Below are positions 58,365 to 64,000 of a stretch of DNA of 64,000 nucleotides, in pieces; position 1 is the first letter of the stretch; each line of letters begins with the position of its first letter. A model generated the notes under the pieces. The model saw only the letters and a list, made by a program, of their open reading frames with translations, was not told where the DNA came from and ran no database searches. Origin of the DNA: Leuctra nigra (taxonomy: Eukaryota > Arthropoda > Insecta > Plecoptera > Leuctridae); NCBI GenBank assembly GCA_934045905.1, contig OW203768.1, positions 20,412,770 through 20,476,769 on the forward strand, written 5' to 3'. The position numbers and the translations under genes are program-made.

Positions 58365-59153
58365 GCGAGAATTTTTCTGGCAAAGACTTCGTAATGGGAC
58401 GTACATTGACTGAGACAAAATCTCTAATAACTTACTTATATACAAATAGAACTCTGATATAGAAGTGATGGTACTGTGTTCTGACAGTTATTACTTCAGT
58501 AAAATGAAGAATATATTAACAGTAAATATGCTCTATTTCTATTCTATCTTCAACCCAACGGCTGGTGTGTTGGATACCTCGGTTCTCGTCAGGTCACCGA
58601 GGTTAAGCAACATTGAGCGCGGTCAGAGGTTGGATGGGTGACCATTCAACTCTGGCCTGCCAGTTGCTGCCGTTGGGCCAGAGAGACTGGGGTGGTTGGG
58701 GGTTAGTGTAACGACACCCCTCCACCTGTTATCAGTCTCTCAACGGGCGTTACACCGTCCTTGGGATGGGACGTTAAACAACAGCAGAGCGCAGGGAGCT
58801 AACTACTCACTCGCTTAACATCCCTAGTTACGAATCCTCAACCAACTTCACCTCCTATATAATGGCGCATCGTCAATGGAGTAGAGTTGATGAGGCGGCA
58901 GTAGGACTACCAGTCCTGTAACGCCATAACAAAAAAAAAAAAAAAATGCTCTATTTCGAATTCAAATTTCATTTTTTTTTTACTCTTGAGGGTTTTCACG
59001 ACCCCAATTTCATCCTAGAACTATCGTGAATAACATTTGAAAACATAATCTAGTTGGATCAACCCTTTATTTTACTTAAAACATGTAAAAACTGGATTGT
59101 TATAAAAATATTTTTTTCTCCCATTACGAAGTCTTTGTCAGAAATATATTCGC
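58365..59153. mobile_element. Same MITE, copy 2, interrupted by a SINE
   Basis: Terminal repeats GCGAGAATTTTTCTGGCAAA and ACTTCGTAATGGGA are mirrored by TCCCATTACGAAGTCTTTGT and ATATTCGC at the right. Removing the SINE and one duplicate of its target leaves about 370 bp, matching copy 1. Confidence 0.8.
58540..58945 (+). mobile_element. SINE with 5S-rRNA-derived head
   Basis: A 12-bp target duplication ATGCTCTATTTC flanks it (58528-58539 and 58946-58957), and it ends in about 15 A. The first 100 bp follow insect 5S rRNA closely: CGGTTCTCGTC...TCACCGA..TTAAGCA, GAGCGCGGT and TGGATGGGTGACC, which includes the pol III internal control region. The body holds CGTCCTTGGGATGGGACGTT and a 3' part before the tail. 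No coding capacity; it would depend on a LINE partner. Confidence 0.88.
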
Positions 59154-61100
59154 GGCCGGCGAATGCCAGGGTCTAGGCCGTATGGGGGCACCACTCAGAT
59201 ACGGATGTCTTATTATTATATTCTGATGTGCTGTTTTTGTTCAACTTGGCACACGAAATGTAAATGATTACAGGGAAATGATTACAAAAATTACCTATGG
59301 AGTTAGAATTGTGTTAAACTGTGACAAATATCAAAATCGAAAAAAATCAAAATTCCCTGCGGGGCATTTCACCCCCCGCCCCCTTCAAATGTAGTGTTCA
59401 TTTTTAATGGGGTTGAAAAGTTTATCTGGCGAGAAATTAGCCCTGAAATGGTGAGCAAGAAGGTTTTCATTTAAATGATTGGCAATATTTGGGGGGGGGG
59501 GGGGGGGACTCCACAATTTATATTTGCCCCTCCTTCTCTAGTTACGCTTTTGTGTTATGGATTAGGTTAGGATCTACTTTGTTACTTGTTATTAATATAT
59601 TTCATTTACTTTCAACAAAATCAGTCATGGATGCAAAGTCCCAATCTTATTAATTTTTATGATCACTAATCATCACATCAATGAAATGCCAAAATAACAA
59701 GCAAGCCACACTGAGTTGTAAACCTATAATACTAACCCATATAGCTACCGGAAGCTTGAACCATGAAATTTAGGAGATTTCATCAATATGAATATTTTAT
59801 TTTTAACAAGTCTTTAGTTTTATTGAGTTATTAATTTCAGTAATAGCGGTATTTTCTGTAGGTAAATACCGTAGCTGCAAAATTTTATGTACTCCATTTG
59901 TGTAAGACGAATATCCTGTTTTGTATAAGTGTATTTTTACCTAGTTTGTCATCACAAATAAAATTGTAAATAGATTAATAATAAAAAATCCGAATGTCTA
60001 TATCGTCGATGTTCGATCGGAACTCAATAATTATGAATAGTTGAATACAAATATTTAAAATTAATACCAATTCGTATGCCCATAGTTCCTTTATTTCCTA
60101 CGAAGATAGTACCAATAGGTGTTGCAATGATTCTTAGTAGACCGAAAATATTTTGAGGTTGAGTAGTTCTCACAATTGGCTTTATATTTACTTCAAATTA
60201 CTTGCAGTTGCCCCCCCCCCCCCCCCCCCAATCACAGATATGAAATTCAATGTATTTTTAATTACGCAATAATGAATACATTTGGTAAAATGAGTTGGTC
60301 TCGTTGTAAGAGAACCTAAAGAATAACTCGCCGTTTTTTCAATTGTTCATGAACCGAGTGTTAAATAAAAATCTATTTTTATTAAGTAAAAAGTGTATTA
60401 AAATTTTCAAATTTAAATTTAAATTTTCAGTTAAAATTTTCATTCACTCATAAAAAAAAATCGTCTGAAAATGTGATTCAAGTAGTGAAGTAAGATGTTT
60501 TATTAGAACACTTTATTTAAAATATCCAGTGAAAACATTAAAATTAAATAAAGGACCATATTTTAAAATAGTATGATTTCTCGGCCAGTTTAAATCATAT
60601 TATTTCACTTCTGTTGGGATAGTTACAGATATGATTACAATCTAGTAGAGCGGTCGAACTTATAGAGACACATGGAGTGCAGAGCTGCATGGCTCTCGCA
60701 ATGACTGATGAACGAGTACCTACTCTTGACATTATTTACACACTGAATGAAATGCTATTTTTGAGCTGGATATGTGGGATGGTTCCCGAAGGATACTCTC
60801 TGCCAAATTTGTTCATGCTCGCATCTATGCATCTATTTAATGTTTTCAATTTACTCAATTAGAGGTAATTTCTTTTATGTTTTACTTCAGAGATAATTGA
60901 GTTCCTGTAGGTTAAATATTTAACTACATTAAATACTGTAAAAATGGGTATTGAATCGTTTGGGAAAAAATACACATTATTCATCTTTACAATTTATTTA
61001 CAAAATCAGTTATAAGAAGCACTAAGTACATGTTTTCTATATTTCAAGATATTTCCAAACAATTTATCAAAATTTCACTCAAGGGAGGACACAACAGTTT
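59154..61100. other. Spacer between Osiris copies, right part
   Basis: No supportable gene. Contains a run of seventeen G (59491-59507) with a CGTAACTAGAG-type terminus just after it (about 59540-59555, minus strand) and a run of nineteen C (60211-60229). The short ORF at 60677-60862 lacks any recognisable feature. Confidence 0.4.
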
Positions 61101-61106
61101 TCAATA

Positions 61107-61170
61107 ATTTAAATAAATAAATACATTAGTCGGGAAAGGTGCAGGTAAGATCGAAAAATAAATAAATAAC
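61107..61170 (-). promoter_or_regulatory. AU-rich elements in Osiris B 3' UTR
   Basis: On the gene strand GTATTTATTTATTTAAATTA and GTTATTTATTTATTTTTC lie within 100 nt of the stop, matching the ATTTA block of copy A. Confidence 0.5.
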
Positions 61171-61200
61171 TTCTCCGGGTTCTACTCGTGATGATGTGTT

Positions 61201-62016
61201 CTATTGTGGTCGCGGGATCTGCATGTTGTAGGCCAGCTTCTGTGCCTCCTCGGTTCCCTGGGCGAGACTGCGCCCGTACGAGGAGTAGACATGCGGGTGC
61301 TCGTACGAGGTGCGGCGATGCGGCTCGGGCGCGTACGAGATACGAGAGTTCGAGTCGTGATGCGAATCCCCGTGGTGGGTCAGATGCTTGAGTCCGAACA
61401 CCAGGCCGAGGATGAGCGCGATCTTGCCGACGACCAGGGCCTTGATGGAAATCAGACCGATGACCTTGAGTGCGTAAGCGAGGAACACCTTGCCGGTAGC
61501 GATCATGGTCAACAGCATTAAAGGCGCCCCCTTCTTGCCGCCCTTCATTTTCTGCCTGGCTTCGTTGAAGTTTTCCTGGAAGGCGCGTCCAGACAGATCT
61601 AGCTTGACGGAGTGAGTCTGGATGAAGGTGGCGATATGATCGAACAACATCTCATCCAGACGCGCTTCCCGCTGTCCCAACTCTCTGGGCAGGTTGGCGT
61701 TCAGCTGCTCCTCACTCTGGATCATCTTCTCACCAGCCTCGCTACTGCGGGCGAGAGTGACGCCTCCACCCAGCGTGATGTCCTTGTCCATGACCTTGTC
61801 GAGGAGGATCAGCGCCTTCCCCTTGAGACAAGCCACACCGAAGTCGTCCTCCTTGCTGATGCACTCGTCGTAGAGGCTTTTCAGTCCACGGAGTTGCGAC
61901 ACCGGCAACCACCATCGTCCAGTCTGGTCCAGAGCTCGTCCAGCGACGTCGTCTTCCAAGCCGCTGACGGCGACTACACACACAGCCAACACCCACACGG
62001 CTACTCCGGAAGTCAT
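61201..62016 (-). CDS. Osiris family protein, copy B (271 aa)
   Basis: Inverted duplicate of the Osiris gene at 55531-56385, transcribed towards it. Same plan: signal peptide, cysteines at 52 and 63 (DECISKEDDFGVACLKG), DUF1676 region, hydrophobic stretch from about 163, His/Tyr-rich tail and AQKLAY at 258-263. Single complete exon. The N-terminal 150 residues differ from copy A at only a few positions, while the hydrophobic segment and tail differ more, and the tail is 13 residues shorter. The open frame and conserved promoter argue that both copies are functional. Convergent transcription across a 4.8-kb spacer could give overlapping transcripts only if 3' ends run far. Confidence 0.92.
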   Translation of the reverse strand: MTSGVAVWVLAVCVVAVSGLEDDVAGRALDQTGRWWLPVSQLRGLKSLYDECISKEDDFGVACLKGKALILLDKVMDKDITLGGGVTLARSSEAGEKMIQSEEQLNANLPRELGQREARLDEMLFDHIATFIQTHSVKLDLSGRAFQENFNEARQKMKGGKKGAPLMLLTMIATGKVFLAYALKVIGLISIKALVVGKIALILGLVFGLKHLTHHGDSHHDSNSRISYAPEPHRRTSYEHPHVYSSYGRSLAQGTEEAQKLAYNMQIPRPQ

Positions 62017-62054
62017 TGCTAGTGATCCTTGTTTGTCCTTGAGAGGATAGAAGC

Positions 62055-62088
62055 GAACTGATGTCTGGTGGAAGCGGTGTGGCGCTTA
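62055..62088 (-). promoter_or_regulatory. Core promoter of Osiris gene B
   Basis: On the gene strand TATAAG (62088-62083) precedes TCAGT (62059-62055) with the same 31-bp spacing to the start-site A at 62057 as in copy A; the leader sequence up to the ATG is the same. Confidence 0.75.
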
Positions 62089-62734
62089 TAAAGAAACATA
62101 CGCGATTATTTGGTGCGTGAACTTGATAAGTGGGTGAATGGACAGCGGGACTGCGGGGGAGGGGGAGTTTATTATGATCGTTATTCACACATGGGTCCTA
62201 GATAACGAGGGCTATTGGGGGACCAACCAATTAAGACATTTTTATTTTATTGAGATGATCGCGTGGATGAAGAGTGCAAATAAATTGCGCATGAGCAATT
62301 TAGACCACTGAGCAGAGTGAAAGTAGTTCTTCGCAATAGACCAGTTTATTCCTTGTTCCATTTTTCCTTTTCATACTCTTTACTTTTCTATTATTCCTTA
62401 ATTATTCATATTATTCCTTATACCACTATTACTATATTCCATTACTCCTTCTAGTGGTGCGGTCGCTCCACCTCAGCCAAGTCGAACGACGCGCACACTC
62501 CAACACAACGTACAGATAAAATGCGTAACTGTAATATAAAGTGGCAGAAGAGCTGACCAACACTTTTCGTGTAAACATTAACTGGTTCTTAAAATTGGAA
62601 AATCTCACATTGTTGCGAAATATCACAGAAAACGAAACGGCACAGCCTAAACGGCTGGGCCTGAAATTGACCTAAAATTTTCACCTTACATCCAGGTTGT
62701 CTGCCTGATGATATCTTGCCCTTATAAAGTTTTT

Positions 62735-63085
62735 TGTGAGCCGCCATTTTGAAGCCGGAAGCGACGTCATATCTCGAAAACGGCTGGACCGATCGGAACG
62801 AACTTTGCGCCAATCAATTTAGATTATCGTCTACATGAGAAATCAGTAGTACTTCTCAATATCCTAATTCGGAAACAGCTTCATGAGTATGCGAAAACTG
62901 CCTAAACTTTACTTCATACTTTCTTTAAATATTAAATACATCTTATTAGAAGTCTTATAATTATATATAAGAATTTATAAATATTAATTCACTGTGCCCT
63001 TCCTTTCAGCCGCCATTTTGAAAACCGGAAGTAAAACCATACCTCGAATGGCTAGACCGATTGGAACGAAATCTATTGCTATTCT
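62735..63085. repeat. Two diverged copies of a GCCGCCATTTTGAA...CCGGAAG repeat
   Basis: GCCGCCATTTTGAAGCCGGA, then TCTCGAA-A--GGCTGGACCGA and CGGAACGAA, at 62741-62805 recurs at 63010-63075 with about 80% likeness. It is a fragment of a dispersed repeat of unknown class. Confidence 0.6.
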
Positions 63086-63460
63086 ATATTGAATATAATT
63101 TAAAAAGCATAGGGTATTTAGTACAAATTCAACTTTTCTTATTAACCAAATCTGATATGGCGTTATTTTTTAAAGGAAAATGCCATTGTTGATCCGATAT
63201 GTGTTACAAGTTGAATACATAAGCTAAAAAAGGAGTGATATACTCTAGTGATATAAAAAGGGTCTATTTAACACTTAAATTTAAAAATCAAACAAGTATT
63301 GGCTCGTCGTTATTTTAGTGAATTATAAGCAAATATAATATATTTGAGGGTATAATTTTAATTTCTGGTCAATACGTTTATACTATTGAATATACGCGAT
63401 GCGCCAATTATTTTTTGATTTTTAAATTAATGTGTAGACTTGGCTTATTTGTTGAAAAAT

Positions 63461-63530
63461 GCAGCACTGAAAAGTGCGATATCGCACTTTACAGTATCGC
63501 ATTTTTCAGATATCACACTTTTCAGTGCTA
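63461..63530. repeat. Nested palindrome
   Basis: CACTGAAAAGTG and CACTTTTCAGTG flank a perfect 18-bp palindrome AAGTGCGATATCGCACTT and an inner GTATCGCATTTTTCAGATATC part. Confidence 0.7.
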
Positions 63531-63539
63531 GATTTTTAC

Positions 63540-64000
63540 ATTTCTTCAATTTTTTTTAGTTGATGAGGCTTAGCTGGTATTTTTACAGGGAGTGTTTTTA
63601 TGGGAATATTCTATTAGGTACTCATTTTTTTTTTATTGAACACAAATATACACATACAATATAATACACATAATCTACGAACTATCGCACATAGCTAAGA
63701 AACTAGCCTGTGGGAGACAAAAATTATATAAATAAACATAAAGCATACGAAATCAACAACAAAAATAACATACCATGTGCGTAACATTATAATAATTGAC
63801 AATAGAGCAACATCAGAATTAGCCAGTAACTAGACAAAAAAGTGTATAAATATAGAACTGCAAGAAATAAAGAAGTATTTACACAATGAAACAATCCATA
63901 ATACTAATTAGGCAGCGTTTAGGCAACGTTAGGATGCAACAAATGTTCAACCATCATTCATTCCTAGATAATAGCCACATCTTAACTTTTTTTTTATACA
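63540..64000. other. AT-rich end of window
   Basis: No gene recognised. It is low in GC and A-rich on the plus strand from 63620 onward; it may be part of a repeat running off the window. Confidence 0.3.

Larger units (their letters stand above)
55140..62450. repeat. Large inverted duplication carrying the two Osiris genes
   Basis: The left arm runs from about 55140 to 56490 and the right arm from about 61105 to 62450. Homology covers the upstream 300 bp or more (matching blocks such as ATGTGTGAATAACGATCATA and AAGTTCACGCACCAAAT), the promoter, the whole coding region and the AU-rich 3' UTR. The 4.6-kb spacer is not duplicated. Confidence 0.85.

Noticed and set aside
60677..60862. 61-aa hydrophobic ORF in the Osiris spacer
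   Set aside because: No signal for translation, no recognisable family, and AT-rich surroundings make it expected by chance.
62432..62813. Minus-strand ORFs of 64 and 74 aa
   Set aside because: They lie in a dispersed repeat fragment and show no family features.

Overview
The window reads as nuclear DNA of an insect, probably a hemimetabolous one. Genes are AT-rich, broken by GT-AG introns and crowded with small DNA transposons. The recognisable families are an ABCB/P-glycoprotein transporter, insect gustatory receptors, a secreted C-type lectin of the hemolymph LPS-binding type, and two Osiris proteins, a family known only from insects. A SINE carrying an insect-like 5S rRNA head also fits. 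The sequence does not fix the order; the lectin type and the possible CO2-receptor affinity of the gustatory receptors lean towards Polyneoptera or another early-branching lineage (inference).

Layout. 1-3.3 kb: 3' end of an ABC transporter (+), preceded by eight tandem 125-bp copies of an exon start with its splice acceptor. 3.4-8.9 kb: complete seven-exon gustatory receptor gene 1 (-, 481 aa predicted). 9-12.8 kb: intergenic, with MITEs and a hAT element with clear target-site duplications. 12.9-24.5 kb: complete seven-exon gustatory receptor gene 2 (-, 417 aa) with the same intron phases, its introns filled by nested hAT elements, a 0.9-kb dispersed repeat, a long palindrome and seventeen 130-bp copies of the exon-3/intron-3 junction. 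24.6-28.3 kb: non-coding, ending in eight 45-46-bp repeats that each carry a TATA box. 28.3-32.5 kb: four-exon C-type lectin (+, 262 aa) with two strong hairpins in intron 2. 32.5-34.8 kb: repeats. 34.8-54.3 kb: 19.5 kb satellite, 91 units of exactly 214 bp. 55.5-62 kb: two intronless Osiris genes in convergent orientation, arms of a large inverted duplication; between them two copies of one MITE, the second split by a 5S-derived SINE. 62-64 kb: non-coding.

The genes do not form a pathway; this is an ordinary eukaryotic neighbourhood with two local duplications (gustatory receptors, Osiris). The most unusual property is that tandem duplication repeatedly hit gene boundaries: splice acceptor (ABC, lectin), splice donor (both receptors), stop codon (receptor 1) and core promoter (lectin). 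In most cases the junction-bearing unit lies so that the outermost complete copy still supports a normal gene model. Exon structures were joined by hand from splice sites, phase and paralogue comparison; no transcript evidence was available.
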